Shown piece by piece: positions 14,653 to 22,537 of a stretch of 43,970 bases of DNA; position 1 is the first letter of the stretch, and the number at the start of each line of letters is the position of its first letter. Position numbers and translations under genes: made by a program. The stretch comes from Actinomycetes bacterium (GTDB lineage Bacteria > Actinomycetota > Acidimicrobiia > Acidimicrobiales > JAJYXR01), in NCBI GenBank assembly GCA_021801525.1, contig JAJYXW010000008.1, positions 1 through 43,970 of the forward strand, read 5' to 3'. The notes below the pieces were generated by a model. The model did not search any database and had not been told where the DNA came from. It saw nothing but the letters and a program-made list of their open reading frames with translations.

Positions 14653-17613
14653 TCAGCCGGAAGCCCGGGCCGGCGGCTCCTCGTCGGAGCTGTCAATCGG
14701 TGTGGCACCAGCCTTCTTCGCGGCACCAGCCTTCTTCGCGGCACCAGCCTTCTTCGCGGCACCAGCCTTCTTCGCGGCACCAGCCTTCTTCGCGGCGCCA
14801 GCCTTCTTCGCGGCGCCAGCCTTCTTCGCGGCGCCAGCCTTCTTCGCTCCTGCCTTGCGCCGCAGAGGTGGGCCTGCTGCGCGCCTGTCGGCAAGAAGCT
14901 CCGCTGCACGCTCTAACGTTATGGTTTCAGGGTCGTCGTCCTTGCGGAGGGAGGCATTGGTGGTCCCGTCGGTGACGTACGGCCCGAAGCGCCCACTGCG
15001 GAGCACCACAGGGGAGCTGGAGACCGGGTCCGTGCCCAGCTCGCGCAGCGGCGCTGCCGGTGCCTGCCCCCGGCGGGTCTTCGGCTGGGCCAAGAGCGCG
15101 AGAGCCCCGGCAAGGTCGATGCTCAGGAGCTCCTCTTCGCTCGCAAGGCTCCGGGTGTCGTTCCCACGCTTGACGTAGGGGCCGAACCTGCCGTTCAGTG
15201 CGATCACCTCGTCGCCGCTGTCCGGGTCCACGCCCAGCGTCCGAGGCAGGGACAGCAGCAAGAGCGCCTCGTCTAGCGTGACGGTCTCGGGGGACATCGT
15301 GCGGAAAAGCGATGCCGTGCGGGGCTTCTCACCTCCCTCGGTGGCCTCGCCGAGCTGCACGTAGGGGCCGAAGCGGCCCGAGCGGAGCAGCACGGGCGCG
15401 CCGCTCGCGGGGTCGTTGCCGAGAATCCGGTCGCCAGAGGGCGCGGCGAGCAGCTCCTCCGAGCGCTCCAAAGTGAGCTCGTCCGGTGGGAGATCCTCTG
15501 GTATGGAGACCCTCTCCTCGCCCCGTTGGAGGTACGGACCGTACCGGCCGACCCGTACCACGACTTCGAGACCGTCGGAGCCGGTGCCGACTGGGATGGA
15601 GTTGATCTCGCGAGCGTCTATCTCGCCGAGATGGGCGGCTACGAGATCTTTCAGCCCGGGATCGCCCGCCTCGCCGAAGTAGAACTTCGTGAGCCACGGC
15701 AGAGCTTCGGCCCGCCCTTCGGCGATGGCGTCGAGGTCGTCTTCCATCGATGCAGTGAACCCGTAGTCGACGAGCTCGTCGAAGTAGCGCTCGAGCAGCC
15801 CCACGACCGCGAACGCGACGAAGGATGGCACGAGGGCAGTTCCCTTGCGCCACACATATCCCCGGTCCTGGATCGTCGAGATGATGCTCGCGTAGGTCGA
15901 GGGTCGCCCGACCCCCATCTCCTCCAGCGCTTTCACCAAGGAAGCCTCCGTGTAACGCGATGGGGGCTGGGTCGAATGCGAGCGCGCCTGCATGCCGAGA
16001 GCGTCGACCTGGTCGCCCTCTTCGAGTGGCGGGAGTCGGACTTCGCGCTCGGCGAGGTCCGACTCTGGGTCGTCCGAGCCCTCCACGTACGCCCGGAGGA
16101 ACCCCGGGAAGGCGATCACCGTGCCGCTGGCCTGGAACTCCGCCGTCTCGCCTCCACCACTGGTCTCGCCTCCACCACCGGTCTCGCCCCCACCACTGGT
16201 CTCGCCCCCACCACTGGTCTCGCCCCCACCACTGGTCTCGCCCCCACCACTGGTCTCGGCAGCCAGGCGGACCTGAGCCGTGGTGCCGGTGGCGTCGGCC
16301 ATCTGCGAGGCGATGGTGCGCTTCCACACGAGCTCGTAGAGCCTGAGCTCGTCGCCGGAGAGCGAGCGCGCCGCCTCTTCGGGGGTGCGGAAGGTCTCTC
16401 CGGCCGGCCGGATCGCCTCGTGAGCCTCCTGGGCGTTCTTGACCTTGCGCTCGTATCGCCGTGGCTTGGCGGGAACGTACTGGGCGCCGTAGAGCTCCCC
16501 GGCCTGGCGCCTGGCTGCCGAAATGGCCTCGTCCGACAGCGTGGTGGAGTCGGTCCGCATGTAGGTAATCCAACCCGCTTCGTAGAGCCGCTGGGCCACC
16601 TGCATCGCCCGTTGCGCACTGAAGCGAAGCTTCCGGCTGGCTTCCTGCTGCAGCGTCGAGGTGATGAACGGCGCTGCAGGAGACCTGCGGAACGGTTTCT
16701 CGGTGACGGAGACCACCCGGAACGGGCGCCCGGTCAGGTCGCTCGCGAGGCGAGTGGCCTCCTCTTCCCCCAGCATCCGCACGGGTCCCTTGGCGACCAG
16801 GCGCCCCGAGGAGTCGAAGTCGCGCCCTGTGGCCACCGGAGTGCCGCCGAGCGAATGAAGCGGTGCTTGGAGCTCGGACCCCTTGGCTGAGAAGGTGCCT
16901 TCGATGTCCCACCAGGTGGCGCTCTTGAAGCGGATCCGCTCCCGCTCGCGCTCCACAATCATGCGCGTGGCCACACTCTGCACACGGCCCGCCGAGAGCC
17001 GCGGCATGACTTTTCGCCAGAGGACGGGCGAGACCTCGTAACCGTAGAGGCGGTCGAGGACCCTGCGGGCCTCCTGGGCATCGACGAGGCGCCGGTCGAG
17101 GTCGCGCCATTCCTGCACGGCCCGGTCCATGGCTGCACGGGTGATCTCGTGGAAGACCATTCGCTTCACCGGGACGGTGGGCGACAGGACCTCGAGGAGG
17201 TGCCAGGCTATCGACTCGCCCTCGCGGTCCTCGTCTGTTGCCAGGTACACCTCGCTCGCCTCTCTTACGAGCTGGCGAAGCTTGGACACTACCGATTTCT
17301 TCTCGGGAGCGACGACGTAGAGAGGCTTGAACCCGTTGTCGACGTCGACACCGAGGCGTGCCCAGCCTTCTCCCTTGTACGCGGCGGGTATCTCGTCGGC
17401 GCGCCTCGGCAGGTCCCTCACGTGCCCGACAGATGACTCGACTACGTAGCCGCTCCCGAGAAGGCGTGCGATCGTGCGCGCCTTGGCAGGCGACTCGACT
17501 ATCACCAGAGGCTTGCCGGGCACCAGAGGCTTGCCGGGCACCAGGGGCTTGCCGGACTCACCTGCACGGCTCTTTGTGCGGCTTGTGCTGCCGCCTGCGG
17601 GGGCAGCCGTCAT
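14653..17613 (-). CDS. topA: DNA topoisomerase I (type IA)
   Basis: 986 residues. The Toprim domain starts at about 37 with PLVIVESPAKARTIARLLG and contains DEDREGE. The catalytic tyrosine is Tyr351 in GWITYMRTDST. The C-terminal half has repeated RxGRFGPYV modules (for example VRVGRYGPYLQRG, LRSGRFGPYVQLG, LNGRFGPYVKRG, LRSGRFGPYVTDG), then a Lys/Ala-rich tail. It relaxes negative supercoils. Three separate tandem repeats sit in non-catalytic positions: N-terminal Gly-Lys-Pro-Leu-Val-Pro, a mid-protein Ser/Gly/Glu/Thr loop, and the basic C-terminal tail. ATG 17613 lies 2 bases after the hppA stop. Confidence 0.97.
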   Translation of the reverse strand: MTAAPAGGSTSRTKSRAGESGKPLVPGKPLVPGKPLVIVESPAKARTIARLLGSGYVVESSVGHVRDLPRRADEIPAAYKGEGWARLGVDVDNGFKPLYVVAPEKKSVVSKLRQLVREASEVYLATDEDREGESIAWHLLEVLSPTVPVKRMVFHEITRAAMDRAVQEWRDLDRRLVDAQEARRVLDRLYGYEVSPVLWRKVMPRLSAGRVQSVATRMIVERERERIRFKSATWWDIEGTFSAKGSELQAPLHSLGGTPVATGRDFDSSGRLVAKGPVRMLGEEEATRLASDLTGRPFRVVSVTEKPFRRSPAAPFITSTLQQEASRKLRFSAQRAMQVAQRLYEAGWITYMRTDSTTLSDEAISAARRQAGELYGAQYVPAKPRRYERKVKNAQEAHEAIRPAGETFRTPEEAARSLSGDELRLYELVWKRTIASQMADATGTTAQVRLAAETSGGGETSGGGETSGGGETSGGGETGGGGETSGGGETAEFQASGTVIAFPGFLRAYVEGSDDPESDLAEREVRLPPLEEGDQVDALGMQARSHSTQPPSRYTEASLVKALEEMGVGRPSTYASIISTIQDRGYVWRKGTALVPSFVAFAVVGLLERYFDELVDYGFTASMEDDLDAIAEGRAEALPWLTKFYFGEAGDPGLKDLVAAHLGEIDAREINSIPVGTGSDGLEVVVRVGRYGPYLQRGEERVSIPEDLPPDELTLERSEELLAAPSGDRILGNDPASGAPVLLRSGRFGPYVQLGEATEGGEKPRTASLFRTMSPETVTLDEALLLLSLPRTLGVDPDSGDEVIALNGRFGPYVKRGNDTRSLASEEELLSIDLAGALALLAQPKTRRGQAPAAPLRELGTDPVSSSPVVLRSGRFGPYVTDGTTNASLRKDDDPETITLERAAELLADRRAAGPPLRRKAGAKKAGAAKKAGAAKKAGAAKKAGAAKKAGAAKKAGAAKKAGAAKKAGATPIDSSDEEPPARASG
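14705..14848. repeat. 18-bp tandem repeat, 8 copies, topA C-terminal tail
   Basis: Unit GCACCAGCCTTCTTCGCG in eight copies; the first four carry GCACC, the last four GCGCC. It encodes a basic Lys-Lys-Ala-Gly-Ala-Ala tail. Lysine-rich tails that aid DNA binding are known in actinobacterial TopA, but here they are nearly perfect DNA repeats. Confidence 0.97.
16146..16253. repeat. 18-bp tandem repeat, 6 copies, inside topA
   Basis: Unit TCTCGCCCCCACCACTGG in six copies, the first two diverged by one or two bases. It encodes a Ser-Gly-Gly-Gly-Glu-Thr linker near residues 454-489, between conserved parts of the type IA core. Confidence 0.97.
17503..17556. repeat. 18-bp tandem repeat, 3 copies, topA N-terminus
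   Basis: Unit CACCAGAGGCTTGCCGGG, three copies with two changes in the last. It encodes repeats of Gly-Lys-Pro-Leu-Val and appears to duplicate the codons just before the conserved VIVESPAKA strand. Confidence 0.95.
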
Positions 17614-17615
17614 GC

Positions 17616-19976
17616 TCAGGCCTCTGCCGGGGCCCCCGCTGCAGATCCGGCCAGCGGAGACCCAGCAGCGGCCGGCATCGCTGTGGCATCGTCGCCACCG
17701 AAGCCGGCGGACTTGCGCTTGGAGAACGCGATGGCGGCCAGCAGCACGACCAGCGCAGCGACGGCGATGCCGATCCTCGTGCCGGTGTGGGAGCGGAGAG
17801 TTATGACCGCGGGAAGGATCAGGAGCGAGACGAGGTTCATCACCTTCACCAGGGGGTTCATGGCGGGACCGGCTGTGTCCTTGAAGGGGTCGCCGATGGT
17901 GTCTCCGATGACGGCGGCCTTGTGGGAATCGGAGCCCTTGCCACCGTGGTGTCCGTCTTCGATGTACTTCTTGGCATTGTCCCAGGCGCCGCCAGAGTTG
18001 GAGAGCGTGTTGGCCATGAGCTGGCCTGTGAGGATGACCGCGGCCAGGAACGCACCGAGAGCAAGGTACCCGATCCCGAAGCCGACTATCACCGGTGTAA
18101 GGATCGCCAGCAGTGCCGGGGTTGCCAGCTCCCGCTGGGCTCCCGCGGTGCAGATGCTGATCACTCGGCCGTACTCGGGCTCCTCGGTGCCGTCCATGAT
18201 GCCTGGATGCTCGCGGAATTGCCTGCGCACCTCGTGGACCACCGTGCCGGCCGAGCGCCCCACCGCTCTTATGGCGAGCGAGGAGAAGAGGAACACGACC
18301 GAGCCGCCGATCAGGAGGCCGATGAAGATGCTCGGGTTTGCCACGTTTATGGCCGTCGCTGCGCTGTGGAAGAGGGCATTGCCCGTGGCTCGCAGGTTGA
18401 GCTGGGTGCCGATCGTCTCGATGAAGGCGCCGAAGAGGGAGACAGCTGCTATGACGGCCGATCCTATGGCGACACCCTTTGTTATCGCCTTGGTCGTGTT
18501 GCCTACCGCGTCCAGGCTCACCATGACGCGCTCTGCCTCGCCCGTGAACTCGCCTGACATCTCTGCGATGCCGGCGGCGTTGTCGGCTACGGGGCCGAAG
18601 CTGTCCTCGGAGACCACCGAGCCGGCGGTCGAGAGCATGCCGATCCCGGTGAGCGATACGAAGTAGAGGGCGAGCTCGATCTTCCCACCGCCAAGGGCGA
18701 TTGCGACGGCGATTGCGATTGCGATTGCGATTATCGCCCAGACGGCAGACTCCAGCCCCGAGCCGATCCCCGACAGCACCGTGGTGGCCGGGCCGGTGAG
18801 GGTCGACTCCGCAATCTCGCGGACGGGGCCTCTCTCAGTGGAGGTGAAGTGCTCCGTCACCTGGCTGGCCACCAGGGTGAGCACCACGCCTGCGAGCACC
18901 GCCCAGAAAAGCTTGAGGTCGTGCACGTAGAACTCCGCCACCAGGCCCGCCGCGATGACCGTTAGAGCGCTGGCGGTCCAGTGCCCCCGGTTGATCGGGG
19001 CCATGGCGTTGCGGTCGCGCTTGGTCGCGCGCACGGCGAAGGTGCCGACCGCCGAGGACACGATGCCGAATCCCGCGACGATGAGGGGGAAGATCACCCA
19101 GGCGACTGCGTTCGCGCTCGCTGCCGGGTGAAGCGTGTGGAACGCCGCGAACCCGAGGATCAGAGCGGCGATGATGGTGATCTCGTAGGACTCGAACAGG
19201 TCGGCCGCCATGCCGGCGCAGTCCCCCACGTTGTCCCCCACGTTGTCGGCGATCGTGGCAGCGTTGCGGGGGTCGTCCTCGGGTATGCCGGCCTCGATCT
19301 TGCCGACCAGGTCGGCGCCTACGTCGGCAGCCTTGGTGAAGATGCCGCCTCCCACCCTCATGAAGAGAGCGAGCAGCGACGCCCCGAACCCGAAGCCCAC
19401 GAGCACGGCGGTCGCCATGTTCTGCCATATCAATACGATCGCCGTGGCGCCCACGAGTCCCAGCCCCACGCAGAACATCCCGGTGATAGCTCCGGTCCGG
19501 AAGGCGACCCTCAGGGCCCCGGCCATTGTGCCGCTGCGGGCGGCCGCGGCAGTCCTCACGTTCCCGCGCACCGCCAGGCTCATGCCGATGAAACCCGTCA
19601 GCCCCGAGAACGAAGCGCCGATGACGAACGCGAGCACCCGGTAGCCGCCGGCCGCTGCGAAGGACAGGGCGATGCTGCCGTCGGGGCGGACGACCTTGGT
19701 GGCGGTGAAGAATATGAGGACTGCCAGGGGAACGACAATGATGGCGATCGTGCGGAACTGCCGTGCCAGGAACGCTTTGGCACCCTGCTGGATGGCTGCC
19801 GCGATCCGGCGCATCGACGCGGTCCCCTGGTCCGCCCGGAGGACCCCGCGCATCAAGAAGAGGCCGACCGACATGCCTGCGATGGCTGCGACCAGGGCGA
19901 AGACGAGCCACGCCTTCGCTGCGCCTGTCAACACGAATGCCTGGTACCCCCCTTCGGCGGCGAGGAGGTGGGTCAT
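17616..19976 (-). CDS. hppA: membrane-bound proton-pumping pyrophosphatase, K+-independent type
   Basis: 786 residues, about 16 hydrophobic segments. Catalytic signature regions are present: GGGIFTKAADVGADLVGKIE, then DDPRNAATIADNVGDNVGD, and near the C-terminus DTIGDPFKDTAGPAMNPL. Lys496 in GNTTKAITKG is the lysine that marks K+-independent H+-pumps; K+-dependent forms have Ala. It hydrolyses pyrophosphate and moves protons across the plasma membrane. A short Ala-Ile/Ala-Val repeat lies in one membrane helix. It is the first gene of hppA-topA-tmk-holB; pyrophosphate removal would favour the polymerisation reactions served by its neighbours. Confidence 0.96.
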   Translation of the reverse strand: MTHLLAAEGGYQAFVLTGAAKAWLVFALVAAIAGMSVGLFLMRGVLRADQGTASMRRIAAAIQQGAKAFLARQFRTIAIIVVPLAVLIFFTATKVVRPDGSIALSFAAAGGYRVLAFVIGASFSGLTGFIGMSLAVRGNVRTAAAARSGTMAGALRVAFRTGAITGMFCVGLGLVGATAIVLIWQNMATAVLVGFGFGASLLALFMRVGGGIFTKAADVGADLVGKIEAGIPEDDPRNAATIADNVGDNVGDCAGMAADLFESYEITIIAALILGFAAFHTLHPAASANAVAWVIFPLIVAGFGIVSSAVGTFAVRATKRDRNAMAPINRGHWTASALTVIAAGLVAEFYVHDLKLFWAVLAGVVLTLVASQVTEHFTSTERGPVREIAESTLTGPATTVLSGIGSGLESAVWAIIAIAIAIAVAIALGGGKIELALYFVSLTGIGMLSTAGSVVSEDSFGPVADNAAGIAEMSGEFTGEAERVMVSLDAVGNTTKAITKGVAIGSAVIAAVSLFGAFIETIGTQLNLRATGNALFHSAATAINVANPSIFIGLLIGGSVVFLFSSLAIRAVGRSAGTVVHEVRRQFREHPGIMDGTEEPEYGRVISICTAGAQRELATPALLAILTPVIVGFGIGYLALGAFLAAVILTGQLMANTLSNSGGAWDNAKKYIEDGHHGGKGSDSHKAAVIGDTIGDPFKDTAGPAMNPLVKVMNLVSLLILPAVITLRSHTGTRIGIAVAALVVLLAAIAFSKRKSAGFGGDDATAMPAAAGSPLAGSAAGAPAEA
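18697..18732. repeat. 6-bp tandem repeat, 6 copies, in an hppA membrane helix
   Basis: Unit GCGATT (one copy GCGACG) encodes alternating Ala and Ile/Val within a membrane segment, so length change would shift the helix by two residues per unit. Confidence 0.9.
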
Positions 19977-20386
19977 CGGCTGTTGCTCCCTTCGGTCGAG
20001 TTCCGCAAGTTCCGCGAGCGGCGGCTGCTACCTAGGTGCAGCCACTCCGCAGGCTGCACGACGGTACCAGCTCGGCGGCCGGCGGCTCAGGTTTGGACTG
20101 GCGTGCACCGGATGGACGCGCCGAGTGGTCGGAGACGCGGCCACTTAGGCATCCGGGGCGATCGGGCCATGACGATACCTACTGATGGCACGCGCGAGCA
20201 AGGAGCGCTCACGAGCGACGACGCCGGGACGACGCCGGGACGACGCCGGGAGGACGCCGGGACGACGCCGGGACGACGCCGGGACGACGCCGGGACGACG
20301 CCGGGACGACGCCGGGAGGACGCCGGGACGACGCCGGGACGACACTGCCCTTCTCCTCGGCGCACTCGGACCTAGACTCGCCGTCG
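19977..20386. other. 410-bp divergent intergenic region between hppA and the HAD gene
   Basis: Both promoters should lie here, but I cannot assign convincing -35/-10 pairs. The left half has no recognisable element. The right half holds an 11-bp array (20217-20337). Short frames starting at 20169 and 20185 run through the array and have no recognisable product. Confidence 0.6.
20217..20337. repeat. 11-bp intergenic tandem repeat, 11 copies
   Basis: Unit GACGACGCCGG in eleven adjacent copies; the fourth and tenth read GAGGACGCCGG. A degenerate twelfth follows. The unit is not a multiple of three, so all frames rotate through it, and it lies 49 bases upstream of the HAD gene start. At 11 bp it nearly matches a DNA helical turn. 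Confidence 0.98.
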
Positions 20387-21193
20387 GTGGAAGCGGCCTT
20401 CTTCGATCTGGACAAGACCGTCATTGCCAAGGCCTCCATAGCCGCGTTCGGACGCCCCTTCTACCGAGGCGGCCTCATCAGCCGCCGCACTGTCGTTAGG
20501 GCGCTCGCCTCCCAGTTCGTCTACATGCACCTGGGAGCCAGCGAGACCAAACTCGAACGCGTGCGTGAGCTGGTGCTCGGGCTGACTCGCGGTTGGGACC
20601 GGGACGAGGTTGCGCGCATCGTGCGCGAGACCCTCGAGGAGATCGTCGAGCCGATCGTCTACGAGGAGGCGGAGGACCTGATCGCGGGGCATCGTGCTTC
20701 GGGCCGGCGTGTCTACCTGGTCTCGGCTTCGCCCGAGGAGATCGTGGGTCCGCTGGCTGAGTTCCTCCACGTCGACGGTGCGATCGCCAGCAGGGCAACG
20801 CTGGACGCGGACGGCCGCTACACGGGCGAGATGGAGCTCTACGCGTACGGCCCGTGGAAGGCAGAGGCCGTTGTCGACCTGGCAGCCAGGGAGGGCATCG
20901 ACCTCGCCAGGTCGTACGCGTACAGCGACTCCTTCACCGACGTGCCGTTGCTCGAGTGTGTCGGCCACCCGGTCGCGGTAAACCCGGACCGGCTGCTCGC
21001 AAAAGTGGCGCGCGACCGAGAATGGGAAGTGCTGTCATTCGTGAAGCCGGTGCGGCTGCGCGACTCGGTTCCGGTGCCAACGTTGCCCCAGGCTGCGCTG
21101 CTCAGTGCCACCGCTGTTGCCATCACAGGCGTTGCGGCGGTCGCCTGGCGCTACAGCCAGCGCCTACGCGAGCATGGCATCACGGCGCTTTGA
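20387..21193 (+). CDS. HAD-superfamily subfamily IB phosphatase with C-terminal membrane helix
   Basis: 268 residues from GTG 20387. Motif I is FFDLDKTV (Asp7 and Asp9), motif II VSASP, motif III the Lys of GPWKAEAVVDLA and motif IV SDSFTDVPLL, the set of SerB-like HAD-IB hydrolases. These remove phosphate from small molecules; the substrate is not determined. Residues about 235-256 form a hydrophobic segment near the C-terminus, suggesting membrane attachment. No clear ribosome-binding site precedes the GTG. The frame is open further upstream through the 11-bp array but offers no better start. Confidence 0.9.
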   Translation: MEAAFFDLDKTVIAKASIAAFGRPFYRGGLISRRTVVRALASQFVYMHLGASETKLERVRELVLGLTRGWDRDEVARIVRETLEEIVEPIVYEEAEDLIAGHRASGRRVYLVSASPEEIVGPLAEFLHVDGAIASRATLDADGRYTGEMELYAYGPWKAEAVVDLAAREGIDLARSYAYSDSFTDVPLLECVGHPVAVNPDRLLAKVARDREWEVLSFVKPVRLRDSVPVPTLPQAALLSATAVAITGVAAVAWRYSQRLREHGITAL

Positions 21194-21273
21194 GTTGCCG
21201 CGCCGAGCTGCAGAGCTGAGCTGCCGCGCTGCCGCGCTGAATAACCGGGCGTTGCGCTACCGCGCTGACCACC

Positions 21274-21288
21274 GGTTTTCCGAAAACC
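21274..21288. other. short palindrome between convergent genes
   Basis: GGTTTTCCGAAAACC is a near-perfect inverted repeat in the 149-bp gap between the HAD gene and the convergent small membrane peptide gene. It lacks a T-tract, so a terminator role is only possible. Imperfect CCGCGCTG copies surround it. Confidence 0.35.
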
Positions 21289-21342
21289 TACGGGGACCGC
21301 CCAAGGACCACCCGCGTGGCCCCAAGTAGTCCCGCGTGGCCC

Positions 21343-21432
21343 TCAGAGGCTGGACTGGATCCGCTTCGCAGCTACTACGCCGACAGCGACGAGCAGCGCG
21401 AGGATTATCAGCTTCTTCACGAGAGGGATCAT
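21343..21432 (-). CDS. 29-residue single-span membrane peptide
   Basis: ATG at 21432 opens a 29-codon frame: MIPLVKKLIILALLVAVG, then VVAAKRIQSSL. It has a basic N-terminal side, one membrane helix and a short basic/polar tail. It begins 12 bases after the stop of the sigma-factor gene on the same strand, so co-transcription is likely. No function recognised. Supporting reality are its clean start and the membrane-peptide composition; no strong ribosome-binding site is seen. Confidence 0.5.
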   Translation of the reverse strand: MIPLVKKLIILALLVAVGVVAAKRIQSSL

Positions 21433-21444
21433 ACAGCGTGGCGT

Positions 21445-22389
21445 TCAGACCGTGAGCAGATCCCTGGCGCCCGTGTCGGACGAAGGGTGGCGTAGCTTCG
21501 ACATCGCTCTCGCCTCGATCTGCCGTATGCGCTCGCGCGTCAGGTTGAAGTACTCGCCGACCTCCTCGAGAGTGCGGGGTTCGCCTCGGTCGAGCCCGAA
21601 GCGCAGCCGCAGTATCTCCCTCTCGCGCTCGTCGAGGGGGGAGAGCAGGCGGTTTATCTCCTCGGGCAACAGTGACGTCGCTGCAACCTCGAACGGCGAC
21701 TCCGCAGCACGGTCCTCTACCACGTCGCCGAGCTCGGCGTCCCCGTCCTCCCTCAGGGGCTCCGACAGCGACAGGGGCTCGGCACGGAAGCGCAACGCCT
21801 CGATCAGCTTGTCCTCGGGCATCTCGACCTCGGCACCCAGCTCGGCGAGAGTCGCCGGGCGACCCAGCTTGAGCTCGAGGCGCGACTGGGCCTTCTGGAC
21901 CCGTGCGAGAGTATCGCCCGCATGCACGGGCAGGCGTATGGTCCGGCCGGTGTTTGCAATGCCGCGAGTGATCGCCTGGCGGATCCACCACGTAGCGTAG
22001 GTGGAGAACTTGAAACCCTTGCGCCAGTCGAACTTCTCCACGGCATGCATCAGGCCGAGGTTGCCCTCCTGGATGAGGTCGAGCAACGGCAGGCCCGAGG
22101 CCTGGTACTTCTTCGCTATGGACACGACGAGCCTCAGGTTCGACTGGACGAACGTCTGCTGCGCCTGCTCGCCGGCGAGCACCTTGCGGCGCACCTCGCG
22201 GCGCTTGGCCGGGGTGAGATCCTTGGACTTCGCGACGAGCTCCTGTTCGGCTTCACGCCCTGATTCGATGATCTGGGCAAGGCGAACTTCGTCGTCTTTC
22301 GTGAGCAACGGGTATTGCCCGATGTCCGTCAAGTAGAGCCGGACCAGGTCTTCCTCGTCCCGCTCGACGCGCTCCTTCGCCAACGTCAT
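21445..22389 (-). CDS. principal-type sigma-70 family RNA polymerase sigma factor
   Basis: 314 residues from ATG 22389, preceded by GAAGGG at good spacing; an upstream in-frame start at 22590 would add a low-complexity N-terminus. Region 1.2 is LVRLYLTDIGQYPLLT, region 2 contains SNLRLVVSIAKKYQ, LPLLDLIQEGNLGLMHAVEKFD and FSTYATWWIRQAI, region 3 follows, and region 4 ends in LTRERIRQIEARAMSKLRHP. This is the complete core of group 1/2 sigma factors recognising -10/-35 promoters. The long acidic region 1.1 of RpoD is absent, so it may be the primary (SigA) or a SigB-like factor. Confidence 0.92.
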   Translation of the reverse strand: MTLAKERVERDEEDLVRLYLTDIGQYPLLTKDDEVRLAQIIESGREAEQELVAKSKDLTPAKRREVRRKVLAGEQAQQTFVQSNLRLVVSIAKKYQASGLPLLDLIQEGNLGLMHAVEKFDWRKGFKFSTYATWWIRQAITRGIANTGRTIRLPVHAGDTLARVQKAQSRLELKLGRPATLAELGAEVEMPEDKLIEALRFRAEPLSLSEPLREDGDAELGDVVEDRAAESPFEVAATSLLPEEINRLLSPLDEREREILRLRFGLDRGEPRTLEEVGEYFNLTRERIRQIEARAMSKLRHPSSDTGARDLLTV

Positions 22390-22537
22390 TCCAACCCTTC
22401 GTGAACGATCGGATCCCGGGCTATGCCCTTTCCGGTCGTGAAGCTCTCTTGCAGGTGTCCAGCTCTTGCCATCTGCTGCCGCCGAGTCTTGGTATCGGGC
22501 ACCATGCCCACCTCCGAATGCCAGTCTAACGGCAGCG

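Noticed and set aside
20217..20337. CRISPR-like array
   Set aside because: Units are immediately adjacent with no spacers and far too short; the same applies to the 17-bp array at 39017.
18981..20375. 464-codon plus-strand frame antisense to hppA and running through the 11-bp array
   Set aside because: HppA is certain on the minus strand, and the array rotates frames. The peptide has no recognisable features.
20169..20375. Short plus-strand frames starting at 20169 and 20185 through the 11-bp array
   Set aside because: Arg/Gly/Asp low-complexity product, unit length not divisible by three, no support for translation.
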